DNA from: Luteococcus sp048595755
Lineage (GTDB): Bacteria > Actinomycetota > Actinomycetes > Propionibacteriales > Propionibacteriaceae
DNA: 64,000 bases
Assembly (NCBI RefSeq): GCF_048595755.1
Contig: NZ_CP184360.1
Span: 1,488,001-1,552,000 of the forward strand
Direction of reading: 5' to 3'
Of this stretch, positions 17,071 to 25,099 are shown in pieces. The number at the start of each line of letters is the position of its first letter. The stretch's first letter is position 1. The position numbers were made by a program, and so were the translations under genes. Under the pieces are notes generated by a model. That model saw nothing but the letters and a program-made list of their open reading frames with translations, searched no databases and was not told where the DNA came from.

Positions 17071-17430
17071 ATGGGTCTCATGGAGCCCGACGACTGGACG
17101 CTCCTTGCGCGGTGCCGGGGCATGGAGGACGCCCTGTTCCCCGAAGGCAAGGACCAGAAGCGCGCCCGGGTGGTGTGCATGGGATGCCCGGTTCGCAGCA
17201 CGTGCCTGGCCGAAGCACTGGACAATCGCATCGAGTGGGGCGTCTGGGGTGGGCTGACCGAACGCGAGCGTCGACAGCTCCTGCGGCAGCGTCCCGACGT
17301 TCCCTCGTGGGCCGCGGTCCTGGAGAGCGCCGACGACATCGACGTGGTGACCGGCCGACCAGAGCTCCAGCTCCTACACGGGGGTGGCATGCGACGCCGC
17401 GCGGCCGTCGGGCAGCGCGCCCGCGCCTGA
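17071..17430 (+). CDS. WhiB-family iron-sulfur regulator (WhiB4-like)
   Basis: This 119-residue protein has the four conserved cysteines at 15, 36, 39 and 45 (CMGCPVRSTC), which bind a redox-sensitive [4Fe-4S] cluster. A GVWGG turn at 57-61 and the basic segment TERERRQLLRQ that contacts DNA follow. The C-terminal sequence (PDVPSWAAVLE) and the divergent position next to a PonA2-type gene match WhiB4 of mycobacteria, an oxidative-stress regulator. The ATG at 17071 follows GAAGGAGA. WhiB proteins usually act with the primary sigma factor. The WhiB4 assignment rests on synteny plus the C-terminal motif. Confidence 0.88.
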   Translation: MGLMEPDDWTLLARCRGMEDALFPEGKDQKRARVVCMGCPVRSTCLAEALDNRIEWGVWGGLTERERRQLLRQRPDVPSWAAVLESADDIDVVTGRPELQLLHGGGMRRRAAVGQRARA

Positions 17431-17445
17431 GCCCAGGTCAATCTG

Positions 17446-17500
17446 GGGCAGGGTCGTTTCGGGACAGGGTCGTTTCGGGACAGGGTCGATCCGGGAGAGG
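17446..17500 (+). repeat. 16-bp tandem repeat downstream of whiB4
   Basis: The unit CAGGGTCGTTTCGGGA occurs twice in tandem, followed by a third diverged copy. No function is evident. Confidence 0.6.
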
Positions 17501-17527
17501 GCGACTCGTCACCAACTCATCAGCATC

Positions 17528-17568
17528 ACGGGCGGTGGGGCAGGACAACTTCCTGCCCCACCGCCCGT
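17528..17568. terminator. Bidirectional terminator between whiB4 and ridA
   Basis: ACGGGCGGTGGGGCAGG and CCTGCCCCACCGCCCGT form a perfect 17-pair stem with a seven-base loop between convergent genes. There is no long T tail. Confidence 0.8.
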
Positions 17569-17596
17569 TCCACTGTTCGGTCGTGGCGGTGCGGGG

Positions 17597-18052
17597 TCAG
17601 ACCTCGCAGACCAGCTCGATCTCCACGGGAGCGTCGAGTGGCAGAACGGCGACGCCCACTGCGCTGCGGACGTGCTGGCCCGCGTCGCCGAAGATCTCCC
17701 CGAACAGTTCGCTGGCTCCATTGGCCACGGCGGGCTGCCCGGTGAAGGACGGTGCCGAGGCGACGAAGACCGTCACCTTGAGGATCCGCGTGATGCGGTC
17801 CAGACCGCCGGCCGCATCGGCGGCAGCGGCCAGGGCGTTGAGGGCGGCGGTTCGGGCCAGGTCCTGTGCCTGCTCCGGGCTCACCTGGTCACCGACCTTG
17901 CCGGTGCCGGCCAGGGTGCCCTCGACGAAGGGCAGCTGACCCGAGGTCCACACTTGGTTGCCCAGCTGCAGGGCGGGAACATAGGCCGCCACCGGGGCGG
18001 CGACCGAGGGCAGCGCGATGCCCAGCTCTGCGAGGCGCTCGCCGGGCTTCAT
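17597..18052 (-). CDS. RidA/YjgF family protein
   Basis: This 151-residue cytoplasmic protein belongs to the RidA superfamily, whose members hydrolyse reactive enamines/imines made by PLP enzymes. Motifs include VWTSGQLPFVEG, QAQDLARTAALNALAAA and HVRSAVGVAVLPLDAPVEIELV. The Arg of the active RidA subfamily is present in HVRSAVG. It is longer than archetypal RidA (about 128 residues) and closer to the Rv3678c type. Its ATG shares a base with the stop codon of the DUF4177 gene (TGATG), so the two are coupled, an order also found in mycobacteria. Confidence 0.88.
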   Translation of the reverse strand: MKPGERLAELGIALPSVAAPVAAYVPALQLGNQVWTSGQLPFVEGTLAGTGKVGDQVSPEQAQDLARTAALNALAAAADAAGGLDRITRILKVTVFVASAPSFTGQPAVANGASELFGEIFGDAGQHVRSAVGVAVLPLDAPVEIELVCEV

Positions 18053-18216
18053 CACTTGTCCTCGGGGAGCGGGCGCTTGAAGTAGCCCACCAGGGTGTCC
18101 GGGTTCGGGCCGGGCACCAGCTGGACGAGCTCCCATCCCTCAGAGCCGAAGTTGTTCAGGATCTGCTGGCTCACGTGGCTCAGCACGGGCGCGGTGAAGT
18201 ATTCCCACTTGGTCAT
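18052..18216 (-). CDS. DUF4177 small protein
   Basis: This 54-residue protein has the DUF4177 signature: a start of MTKWEYFTAPV, then ILNNFGSEGWELVQLVPG and GYFKRPL at the end, predicting a beta-beta-alpha fold. The ATG lies six bases after TAGGCT on the minus strand, so it should start a leaderless mRNA covering itself and ridA. Function is unknown; the pairing with RidA is conserved (Rv3678A-Rv3678c). Confidence 0.85.
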   Translation of the reverse strand: MTKWEYFTAPVLSHVSQQILNNFGSEGWELVQLVPGPNPDTLVGYFKRPLPEDK

Positions 18217-18222
18217 GCCGCC

Positions 18223-18228
18223 AGCCTA
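18223..18228 (-). promoter_or_regulatory. -10 box of a leaderless promoter (DUF4177-ridA)
   Basis: TAGGCT on the minus strand is followed by six bases and the ATG at 18216. Confidence 0.6.
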
Positions 18229-18262
18229 GTCGGGCAGCTGGCCGCTGCGGGAGGGATCGACC

Positions 18263-18991
18263 TCAGTCGATGCGGGCCCGCAGCCGCGCCTCGTCCCGGA
18301 TGACGACGCTCTTGCCGCTCATCGTGATCCACTTGCGGCCCGCGAAGTCGGTGAGCACCTTGTTCACCGTCTCCCGGCTGGCGCCCACCATCTGTGCCAG
18401 CTCGGCCTGGGTCAGGTCGTGGTGCACCTCGGTGCCGCGCTCGGTCGGCACACCGAAGCGCTCCCCAAGGGTCAGCAGCAGGTAGGCCATCCGGCCCGGG
18501 ACGTCGCTGAGCACCAGGCCGGAGATGATCTCGTTGGAGACCCGCACCCGGTGCGCCATCTGGTGCATCATCGCGCTGGAGATGTCGTGGTGCTCATGGA
18601 TCAGCTGCAGCATCGGCTCACGCGGAATGTGGTAGAGCCGGCAGTCCAGCATGGCGGTGGCGGTGGTGCTGCGATTGCCCCCGTCGAGCACGGAAAGTTC
18701 GCCGAACATCTCACCCGGGCCGATCAGCGAGAGCAGCGATTCACGCGGCGTGGGGATTGTCGGGCGGCCCTTGCGGGTGATGGCCACGGTGGGCTGCGGC
18801 TGACGGGACGGCTTGGTCAGCTTCACCTTGCCGGTGGCCAGCACGTACAGGCCCAGGGCCTCGTCGCCGGCGTGGAAGAGGACCTCGCCACGGCTCAGCG
18901 ACAACGGCTGCACGTGTGCGTCCAAGGCCTGGCGAGAGCTGGGCTCCAGGTTCTGGAAGAGCGGCAGACGCGCCAGAAGCTCCTCGTGCAT
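18263..18991 (-). CDS. Crp/Fnr-family regulator (Crp/GlxR-like)
   Basis: This 242-residue transcription factor has an N-terminal cyclic-nucleotide domain with the phosphate-binding cassette GEMFGELSVLDGGNRSTTATA at about 94-113. A dimerisation helix follows, then a helix-turn-helix (DLTQAELAQMVGASRETVNK, about 192-211). DVPGRMAYLLLTLGERFG and ASRETVNK match GlxR/Crp of actinobacteria, which respond to cAMP. Unusually, the loop between beta strands at residues 61-84 is about 17 residues longer than in GlxR. AGGGGG precedes the ATG. The divergent neighbour is nth, and a Crp-like palindrome lies between them. Confidence 0.93.
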   Translation of the reverse strand: MHEELLARLPLFQNLEPSSRQALDAHVQPLSLSRGEVLFHAGDEALGLYVLATGKVKLTKPSRQPQPTVAITRKGRPTIPTPRESLLSLIGPGEMFGELSVLDGGNRSTTATAMLDCRLYHIPREPMLQLIHEHHDISSAMMHQMAHRVRVSNEIISGLVLSDVPGRMAYLLLTLGERFGVPTERGTEVHHDLTQAELAQMVGASRETVNKVLTDFAGRKWITMSGKSVVIRDEARLRARID

Positions 18992-19033
18992 GATCCCCCT
19001 TCAACGGCTGACAGAGCACGGTGCCCGTCAGTG

Positions 19034-19051
19034 TAGTGGCAAAGGTCACTA
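19034..19051. promoter_or_regulatory. Crp-like operator between crp and nth
   Basis: TAGTGGCAAAGGTCACTA is a near-perfect palindrome with the GTG-N8-CAC core of Crp/GlxR sites. Its place in the divergent crp-nth spacer suggests autoregulation. Confidence 0.55.
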
Positions 19052-19135
19052 CCGTGGCCGCCCGGGGTACCCTCAACGGTGAGGCGGGCGCCGGGACAGA
19101 GGCTATCGGCAATCGGGTCTCGCTAGGGAGGACAC

Positions 19136-19849
19136 GTGGCACAGCGAAACAGCGTCGACGAGCAGGCAGGCGATGTGCGCCGTCGGGCCCAGCAGGTCAA
19201 CCAGATCCTGGCAGCCACCTACCCCGAGGCCCGCTGCGAACTGGACTTCACCACGCCCTTCGAGCTGCTGGTGGCCACCGTGCTCAGCGCGCAGAGCACC
19301 GACAAGCGCGTCAACCAGGTCACGCCAGTGCTCTTCCAACGCTTCCCCGACGCCTGGGCGATGGCGGCGGCCGGCCAGGCCGAGCTGGAGGAGATCATCC
19401 GACCCACGGGCTTCTTCCGGGCCAAGACCGAATCCCTGCTGGGGCTCAGCCGTCGACTCGTCGAGGACTTCGACGGCGAGGTGCCCAGCACCCTGCAAGA
19501 CCTGGTCAGCCTGCCCGGCGTGGGGCGCAAGACCGCCAATGTCGTGCTGGGCAATGCCTTCGGGGTGCCGGGGATCACACCGGACACCCACTTCATGAGG
19601 GTCACGCGACGCCTGGGATGGACCACCGCCAGCCGTCCCGACCCGGTGGAGCGGGAGGTGGGGGAGCTGTTCGACCCCGCCGACTGGGTGCAACTGTGCC
19701 ACAACGTCATCTGGCACGGCCGACGCCGCTGCCATGCTCGTCGTCCCGCGTGTGGGGCATGCCCCGTGGCCAGCCTGTGCCCGGCCTATGGTGAGGGTGA
19801 GACCGATGCGGCCAAGGCCGCCAAGCTCGTGAGGGAGCCCCGAGGATGA
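19136..19849 (+). CDS. nth: Endonuclease III
   Basis: This 237-residue base-excision glycosylase/AP lyase removes oxidised pyrimidines. Helix-hairpin-helix LPGVGRKTANVVL includes the catalytic Lys132, and the catalytic Asp150 lies in TPDTH. Four C-terminal cysteines (199, 206, 209, 215; C-x6-C-x2-C-x5-C) hold the [4Fe-4S] cluster. The GTG at 19136 follows AGGGAGGACAC. Its stop overlaps the ATG of the thioredoxin-like gene (ATGA). Order crp-nth-TlpA-NUDIX is conserved in mycobacteria. Confidence 0.97.
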   Translation: MAQRNSVDEQAGDVRRRAQQVNQILAATYPEARCELDFTTPFELLVATVLSAQSTDKRVNQVTPVLFQRFPDAWAMAAAGQAELEEIIRPTGFFRAKTESLLGLSRRLVEDFDGEVPSTLQDLVSLPGVGRKTANVVLGNAFGVPGITPDTHFMRVTRRLGWTTASRPDPVEREVGELFDPADWVQLCHNVIWHGRRRCHARRPACGACPVASLCPAYGEGETDAAKAAKLVREPRG

Positions 19850-20538
19850 AGCAGCCGACCCGCCCCGTCCCCGTGGGTGGTGCCCGCACGACCGTTGGGC
19901 CGATGCGTCCTTCCGGGTTGGCCGTGCTGGCCCTGGGGGCCGTGCTGATGAGCGGCTGCGCGCCCTCGGCCCAGCCGTCCGTGCCGCAAGTCACCGTGAG
20001 CGGCGAGCCGGACACCCAGCGTTCCCTGGCGCCCGACGAGGTGCTGCCGGCGCGCAAGGCCGCCGGCATCGCCGATTGCCCCACCAGTGATCCCAAGGCG
20101 ACCCAACGCGAGGGCGGCCTGCCCGCGGTCACCCTGGACTGCATGGGCGGTGACACCACGGTGAACCTGGCTGGGCTGCCCACCGGCAAGCCGAGGGTCA
20201 TCAACGTGTGGGCCCAGTGGTGCTACCCCTGCAATGCCGAGGCGCCCTTCCTGGCGCAGGCCTCCAAGGAACTCGAGGGCAAGGTCGACTTCTTGGGAAT
20301 CGACTACGACGATCCCTTCCCCGGCAAGGCCCTCGACTTTGCCGAACGGCACCAGACGCTCTACCCGCAGCTGGTGGATCCCAAGAAGGCCACCCGGGTG
20401 CCGCTCAAGGTCTCCGTGGTGCCCCAGACCTTCTTCGTCGACGCCCAGGGCAAGGTCGTGCACCGTGAGCTGACGCCCTTCGAGAGCGTCGAAGACCTCC
20501 GGGCGGCGGTGGACAAGCACCTGGGGGTGAAGGCATGA
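19846..20538 (+). CDS. TlpA/ResA-like thioredoxin-family lipoprotein
   Basis: This 230-residue exported protein has a long basic N-terminus and a lipobox LMSGC with Cys38; Met20 is an alternative start with a more normal signal peptide. The thioredoxin fold begins around residue 107 with VWAQWCYPCNAEAPFL, active-site pair Cys126/Cys129 (CYPC), then the TlpA insert and cis-Pro region RVPLKVSVVPQTFFVD. It should reduce or exchange disulfides outside the membrane, for example in cytochrome c maturation. Starts overlap at both ends: ATGA with nth and ATGA with the NUDIX gene. Confidence 0.9.
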   Translation: MKQPTRPVPVGGARTTVGPMRPSGLAVLALGAVLMSGCAPSAQPSVPQVTVSGEPDTQRSLAPDEVLPARKAAGIADCPTSDPKATQREGGLPAVTLDCMGGDTTVNLAGLPTGKPRVINVWAQWCYPCNAEAPFLAQASKELEGKVDFLGIDYDDPFPGKALDFAERHQTLYPQLVDPKKATRVPLKVSVVPQTFFVDAQGKVVHRELTPFESVEDLRAAVDKHLGVKA

Positions 20539-21272
20539 CCGAACCCCTCGGCCCGGTGGAGCCCGTGCTGGCAGACCCCCGCCAGCTGCCGCAGGAGCTC
20601 GACACGCTGGCCAGCGCCCTGACCGAGCCCGAGGCACTGGTGGAGCGGGTCACCCGCAGCCGCCCCACCCAGCAGGGCTCGCGTCGGGCCGCGGTGCTGG
20701 TGATGATCGGTGAGGACGACCTTGACCTCACCTTCACCGAACGCTCCAGCACCATGCGCAAACACCCTGGGCAGATCTCCTTTCCCGGGGGCGCGCTCGA
20801 CCCGGGGGAAGGCCCGGTGGAGGCCGCGCTGCGCGAGGCCCACGAGGAGATCGGCCTGGCCCCGTCGCGCGCCCACGTGCTCGGACGCCTGCCGGCCGCA
20901 CACGTCAACGCCAGCGCCTTCGACGTGGCCGGCATCGTCGCGACCTGGGACGGTGAGGGCGACAATGCCATCACCCCGGTGGATCCGGCCGAGGTGGCCT
21001 CCATCCACCGCTACCGGCTCGCCGACCTGGCCGACCCCGCCAATCGCGTCACGGCCGTGCTGCCCAATGGTTACAAGGGGCCTGCCTTCAGCATGGGCGA
21101 GATCTTCATCTGGGGATTCACCGCGCACCTGACCGACTGCGTGCTCGACCTGGGCGGTTGGCGCCGCGCCTGGAACCCGGATCTGGAGGTGGAGGTGCCC
21201 CGTCGCTTCCTGCGTGATCGTGCCTCTCGGCCAGCCCGGGGCTGGAAGGGACCCGCGGTGGGCGGGCACTGA
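20535..21272 (+). CDS. NUDIX hydrolase, CoA-pyrophosphatase type
   Basis: This 245-residue protein has the NUDIX box spanning about residues 86-108 (GxxxxxE, REAHEEIGL) and directly before it the UPF0035 CoA-hydrolase motif TERSSTMRKHPGQISFPGG. Such enzymes cut CoA and its oxidised forms to phosphopantetheine and 3',5'-ADP. The NUDIX domain is framed by a helical N-terminus and a C-terminal region ending in a basic tail. It is coupled to the upstream TlpA-like gene by an ATGA overlap and is the last gene of the nth operon. Confidence 0.92.
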   Translation: MTEPLGPVEPVLADPRQLPQELDTLASALTEPEALVERVTRSRPTQQGSRRAAVLVMIGEDDLDLTFTERSSTMRKHPGQISFPGGALDPGEGPVEAALREAHEEIGLAPSRAHVLGRLPAAHVNASAFDVAGIVATWDGEGDNAITPVDPAEVASIHRYRLADLADPANRVTAVLPNGYKGPAFSMGEIFIWGFTAHLTDCVLDLGGWRRAWNPDLEVEVPRRFLRDRASRPARGWKGPAVGGH

Positions 21273-21280
21273 CCGTCTGG

Positions 21281-21292
21281 AATGATCGGGGC
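21281..21292 (+). promoter_or_regulatory. Probable leaderless promoter of the GH13 gene
   Basis: AATGAT ends six bases before the ATG at 21293 and no ribosome binding site precedes the start. It matches TANNNT except for the first base. Confidence 0.35.
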
Positions 21293-23020
21293 ATGACTGC
21301 ACCGAACCCGGGCGCCAACCGTCCCGGCAACAACCTGGAGAACCGCCCCGACGACTGGTGGAAGAGCGCCGTGGTCTACCAGATCTACCCGCGCAGCTTC
21401 TGCGACTCCAACGGGGACGGGATCGGCGACATCCGCGGCATCATCTCCCGGCTCGACCACCTGGCAGCCCTCGGCGTAGACGCCGTGTGGCTGAGCCCGG
21501 CCTACACCAGCCCGCAGGACGACAACGGCTATGACATCAGCGACTACCAGGACATCGACCCCCTCTTCGGGAGCCTGGCCGACCTGGACGAGCTGGTCGA
21601 CGGCCTGCACAGCCGCGGCATGAAGCTGGTGATGGACCTGGTGGTGAACCACACCTCCGACGAACACCCCTGGTTCCAGGAGAGCCGCGACCGCAGCTCC
21701 GCCAAGGCCGACTGGTACTGGTGGGCCGATGCCCGCGAGGGCTTCGAGCCCGGCACGCCCGGCGCCGAACCCACCAACTGGGCAAGCGCCTTCAGTGGCC
21801 CGGCCTGGCACTACGACGAGCAGCGTGGCCAGTACTACCTGCACCTGTTCAGCCGCAAGCAGCCCGACCTGAACTGGGAGAACCCCGAGGTTCGCCAGGC
21901 GGTGTACGACATGATGCGCTGGTGGGTCGACCGTGGCGTCGACGGCTTCCGGATGGACGTCATCAACCTGATCAGCAAGCAGCTCCCCCTCGAGGACGGG
22001 ACGACGGTTCCCGGGCAGGCGCTCAGCTTCAACGGCTCCTATGTGGACGGGCCCCGCATGGACGAATTCCTGCACGAGATGAACCAGCAGGTGCTCTCCG
22101 GGCAGAACCTGCTCACCGTCGGCGAATGCCCCGGGGTGAGCGTCGAGCAGGCCAGCAAGTACACCGATCCCGAACGTGAGGAACTGGGCATGGTCTTCCA
22201 GTTCGAGCACATGGGGCTGGACGAGCAGCAGGGTCGCGGCAAGTGGGCCCTCAAGCCGCTGCACCTGCCGGACCTGAAGGCCAACCTGGCCAAGTGGCAG
22301 CACGGCCTGGAGGGGCGTGGCTGGAACTCGCTGTACTGGGACAACCATGACCAGCCCCGCATCGTCAGCCGGTGGGGCGACGACTCCCCGGAGCACCGCG
22401 TGAACTCCGCCAAGACGCTGGCCACCGTCCTGCACCTGCAGAAGGGCACGCCGTACGTCTACCAGGGCGAGGAGCTGGGCATGACCAATGCCGGCTTCAC
22501 CTCCATCGAGCAGTACCGCGACATCGAGATCCTCAACCACTGGGCCGAGGCCACCGCGCTGGGGGCCGATCCGGCTGAGCTGCTGGAAAGCTACCGGGTC
22601 AAGGGCCGTGACAACGCCCGCACCCCGGTGCAATGGGACGCCTCCGACAAGGCAGGCTTCACCACCGGTGAGCCCTGGATCGAGATCAACCCGAACCACA
22701 CCCAGATCAACGCCGAGGCCGCCGTGGCCGATCCAGACTCGGTCTTCCACCACTACCGCCAGCTGATCGCGCTGCGTCACGAGCTGGAGGTGGTGCGCGA
22801 CGGGGTCTTCGCGCTGCTGGAGCCCGACCACGAACAGCTCTTCGCCTACACCCGCTCGCTGGAGGACGAGGCGCTGCTGGTGTTGGCCAACATGTCGAGC
22901 ACCGAGTGCCAGCTGCCCACGGACCTGCGTCAGGACGGTGAACTCCTGCTGGGCACCCACGCCGAGCGGGCCGATGACCGGCTGGCCCCGTGGGAGTCGC
23001 GCATCATCCGGTTGTCCTGA
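21293..23020 (+). CDS. GH13 alpha-glucosidase (oligo-1,6-glucosidase/trehalulose-type)
   Basis: This 575-residue cytoplasmic glycoside hydrolase has the GH13 regions I-IV: DLVVNHTSDEHPWF, GFRMDV with nucleophile Asp222, TVGECPG with acid/base Glu278, and WDNHDQPR with stabilising Asp353. QDDNGYDISDYQDIDPLFG near residue 75 is typical of the oligo-1,6-glucosidase and alpha-glucosidase subfamilies (GH13_31 group). It probably cleaves maltose, isomaltose or sucrose isomers taken up by the cell. No sugar transporter or regulator is adjacent. The gene ends at a strong terminator. Confidence 0.93.
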   Translation: MTAPNPGANRPGNNLENRPDDWWKSAVVYQIYPRSFCDSNGDGIGDIRGIISRLDHLAALGVDAVWLSPAYTSPQDDNGYDISDYQDIDPLFGSLADLDELVDGLHSRGMKLVMDLVVNHTSDEHPWFQESRDRSSAKADWYWWADAREGFEPGTPGAEPTNWASAFSGPAWHYDEQRGQYYLHLFSRKQPDLNWENPEVRQAVYDMMRWWVDRGVDGFRMDVINLISKQLPLEDGTTVPGQALSFNGSYVDGPRMDEFLHEMNQQVLSGQNLLTVGECPGVSVEQASKYTDPEREELGMVFQFEHMGLDEQQGRGKWALKPLHLPDLKANLAKWQHGLEGRGWNSLYWDNHDQPRIVSRWGDDSPEHRVNSAKTLATVLHLQKGTPYVYQGEELGMTNAGFTSIEQYRDIEILNHWAEATALGADPAELLESYRVKGRDNARTPVQWDASDKAGFTTGEPWIEINPNHTQINAEAAVADPDSVFHHYRQLIALRHELEVVRDGVFALLEPDHEQLFAYTRSLEDEALLVLANMSSTECQLPTDLRQDGELLLGTHAERADDRLAPWESRIIRLS

Positions 23021-23067
23021 GCTGACCGGCCCCCGGCTCGGGACGGGAAGAGGGGCCGGACAGCACG

Positions 23068-23100
23068 AGAGGGGCCGCACCCGATGGGTGCGGCCCCTCT
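23068..23100. terminator. Bidirectional terminator after the GH13 gene
   Basis: AGAGGGGCCGCACCC and GGGTGCGGCCCCTCT form a perfect 15-pair stem with a GAT loop between convergent genes. Confidence 0.85.
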
Positions 23101-23133
23101 GTTGCTGTCAGTGGGTGTTGCTGCTCAGGCGCG

Positions 23134-23712
23134 TCACTTCAGGACGTCGGTGCTGGTGGCGCCACCGGTGCCGCGAGCGGGCGTGGCGACGGTCTCGGCA
23201 CGCTTGCCGGCAAAGTCGGCGGAGGAGACGTCCTTGGCGGCGCGCTTGGCGTTGGCCAGACCCTTGCGGTCGCGGACATTGGCCTCGACCTCGTTGATGC
23301 CACGGTTCAGCGACTGCTTCAGGGTGGCGGCGGTCACCTTGGCCTCCTGGATGGTGGCCTCGGGCGCCTTCACCTTCTTGAGCTGGCCCTTGCCGATCAG
23401 CGCCAGGATGCCGGCCAGGATCAGCAGGACGATGGCCATGGCGACGAAGCCCAGGGCGACCGAGGCCAGCGGGCCCCAGCCGAACAGGTGCGAGAACCAC
23501 AGGGCGAAGCCGACGCCGCCGGCCAGGAAGAGCAGGGAGGCCGCATTGGCCGCCAGGTACCCGGCCGCGCCGAACATGCCGCCACCGATGCCAGCGGCCT
23601 TGGCGGCGGGGGTCACCTCTGCCTTGGCCAGTGCGATGTTGTCCATCACGACTGACTTGGTGTCCACCTTCAGGTTGTCGACGAAGGTCTTCGGATTTTG
23701 CTGCTCGGCCAT
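23134..23712 (-). CDS. Actinobacterial holin-X-like (phage holin superfamily III) membrane protein
   Basis: This 192-residue protein has an N-terminal amphipathic helix, two adjacent transmembrane segments around residues 50-72 and 80-105 (Gly/Ala-rich, then VALGFVAMAIVLLILAGILA) and a long charged C-terminal helix with repeated Lys/Ala. This is the Holin-X pattern of chromosomal actinobacterial proteins, not of a phage cassette. GAGGAGC precedes the ATG. Its position near nhaA and the nth operon is shared with mycobacteria (Rv3669). Function is unknown; a link to envelope stability is only a guess. Confidence 0.72.
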   Translation of the reverse strand: MAEQQNPKTFVDNLKVDTKSVVMDNIALAKAEVTPAAKAAGIGGGMFGAAGYLAANAASLLFLAGGVGFALWFSHLFGWGPLASVALGFVAMAIVLLILAGILALIGKGQLKKVKAPEATIQEAKVTAATLKQSLNRGINEVEANVRDRKGLANAKRAAKDVSSADFAGKRAETVATPARGTGGATSTDVLK

Positions 23713-23790
23713 GTGTTCAGCTCCTCAAAGTGTGCTGTGCTCCACGCACAGCCTAGACGTACCCGCTCGCGAAGGGCACCTCACGGGAGG

Positions 23791-25035
23791 TCAGAGGGCG
23801 GTCTGGGCCTGCTTTTTACTCCGACGGCGTAACAGGAAGCCACCGACCACGGCTGACAGCAAGGAGGCCATCAGCACCGCGGCCTTGGCGCCCTGGGCCG
23901 ACTCCAGATCGCCCGGGAAGGCCAGGTCGGAGATCAGCAACGAGACCGTGAAGCCGATGCCGCACAACACCGCGGTGCCCGCGATATCGCCCCACTGGAC
24001 GCCGGGGGCCAGCTCCGCGGAGGTGAAGCGAGCCGTCAGCCGGGCCGCGGTGTAGACGCCGATGAACTTGCCGACGAACAGGCCCAGCAGCACACCCAGC
24101 GGCACCGGATTGCTCACCAGCGAACGCATCATGTCGCCGTTGACGGGAACGCCCGCGGCGAAGAAGGCGAAGATCGGCACCACGAGGCCGGCCGACCAGG
24201 GCTCGATGGCGTGCTTCCAGCGATCCACGGGGTCGTGCTCCTCGTACTCGTCGGTGCGGGTCACCAGGCCCAGCGCGACGCCGGCGATGGTGGCGTGCAC
24301 CCCCGACTGCAGCATCAGCCACCAGGCGGCCACGCCCAGCAGCACGTAGAGCCAGACCGCGTTGATCTTGCGGCGCTGTGCCAGCGCGAACAGGGCCACG
24401 CAGACCAGCGCGCCCACCAGCTGCACCAGGGAGATGCCGCTGGCGAAGAAGACGGCGATCACGATGATCGCGCCCAGGTCGTCGACGATGGCCAGCGTCA
24501 GCAGGAAGGCGCGCACGCCCAGCGGCAGCTGGGATCCGACGATGGCCAGCACGGCCAGGGCGAAGGCGATGTCGGTGGCCATCGGGATGGCCCAGCCGTT
24601 CAGGCTGCCGTCGCCCAGCAGGTTCATCGCGACGTAGATGCCGGCCGGCACGATCATTCCGCCGGCGGCGGCGAGGATGGGCAGCAGTGCGTCGGCGGGA
24701 CGGCTCAGCGAGCCCTCGACGATCTCGCGTTTCAGTTCCAGGCCGGCGACGAAGAAGAAGATGGTGAGCAGACCGTCGGCCGCCCAGTGGTGCAGGTCGA
24801 GCGGGCCTAGCGTGAAGTGGGAGAGCTCGCTGTAGAAGTTGGGCGCCAGATTGGCCACCAGCAGGGCCAGGGCGGTGGCCGCGAGCATCAGCATGCCGCC
24901 GACGGTCTCGCGTCGCAGGATCTCGCCCAGGTGCAGCTGGTTGGCGGCGCGGCCCGGCCCGAAGATGATGCGACGCCGGGGGTGGCGGCGGGCCCCGGTG
25001 TCGTGGCTGGGCGAACCAGTGGGATGGGAAGTCAT
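23791..25035 (-). CDS. nhaA: NhaA-type Na+/H+ antiporter
   Basis: This 414-residue membrane protein has twelve hydrophobic segments. NhaA signatures are FFFVAGLELKREIVEG, MATDIAFALAVLAIVG and LAIVDDLGAIIVIAVFF; the adjacent Asp pair in VDD and the Asp in ATDIAF are the ion-binding residues. It exchanges internal sodium for external protons to hold pH and salt balance. A 30-residue basic cytoplasmic N-terminus precedes the first helix. GAGGAC lies before the ATG. The downstream holin-X gene is 78 bases away and could be cotranscribed. Confidence 0.95.
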   Translation of the reverse strand: MTSHPTGSPSHDTGARRHPRRRIIFGPGRAANQLHLGEILRRETVGGMLMLAATALALLVANLAPNFYSELSHFTLGPLDLHHWAADGLLTIFFFVAGLELKREIVEGSLSRPADALLPILAAAGGMIVPAGIYVAMNLLGDGSLNGWAIPMATDIAFALAVLAIVGSQLPLGVRAFLLTLAIVDDLGAIIVIAVFFASGISLVQLVGALVCVALFALAQRRKINAVWLYVLLGVAAWWLMLQSGVHATIAGVALGLVTRTDEYEEHDPVDRWKHAIEPWSAGLVVPIFAFFAAGVPVNGDMMRSLVSNPVPLGVLLGLFVGKFIGVYTAARLTARFTSAELAPGVQWGDIAGTAVLCGIGFTVSLLISDLAFPGDLESAQGAKAAVLMASLLSAVVGGFLLRRRSKKQAQTAL

Positions 25036-25099
25036 GGTGTCCTCAGGGTTCGACGGCAGAAAACGCCGACCAGACTTCCCGGCACACCTTCGATGAATT

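Noticed and set aside
23134..23712. Prophage holin
   Set aside because: No other phage gene is adjacent. The protein fits the chromosomal actinobacterial Holin-X family in a conserved housekeeping context.
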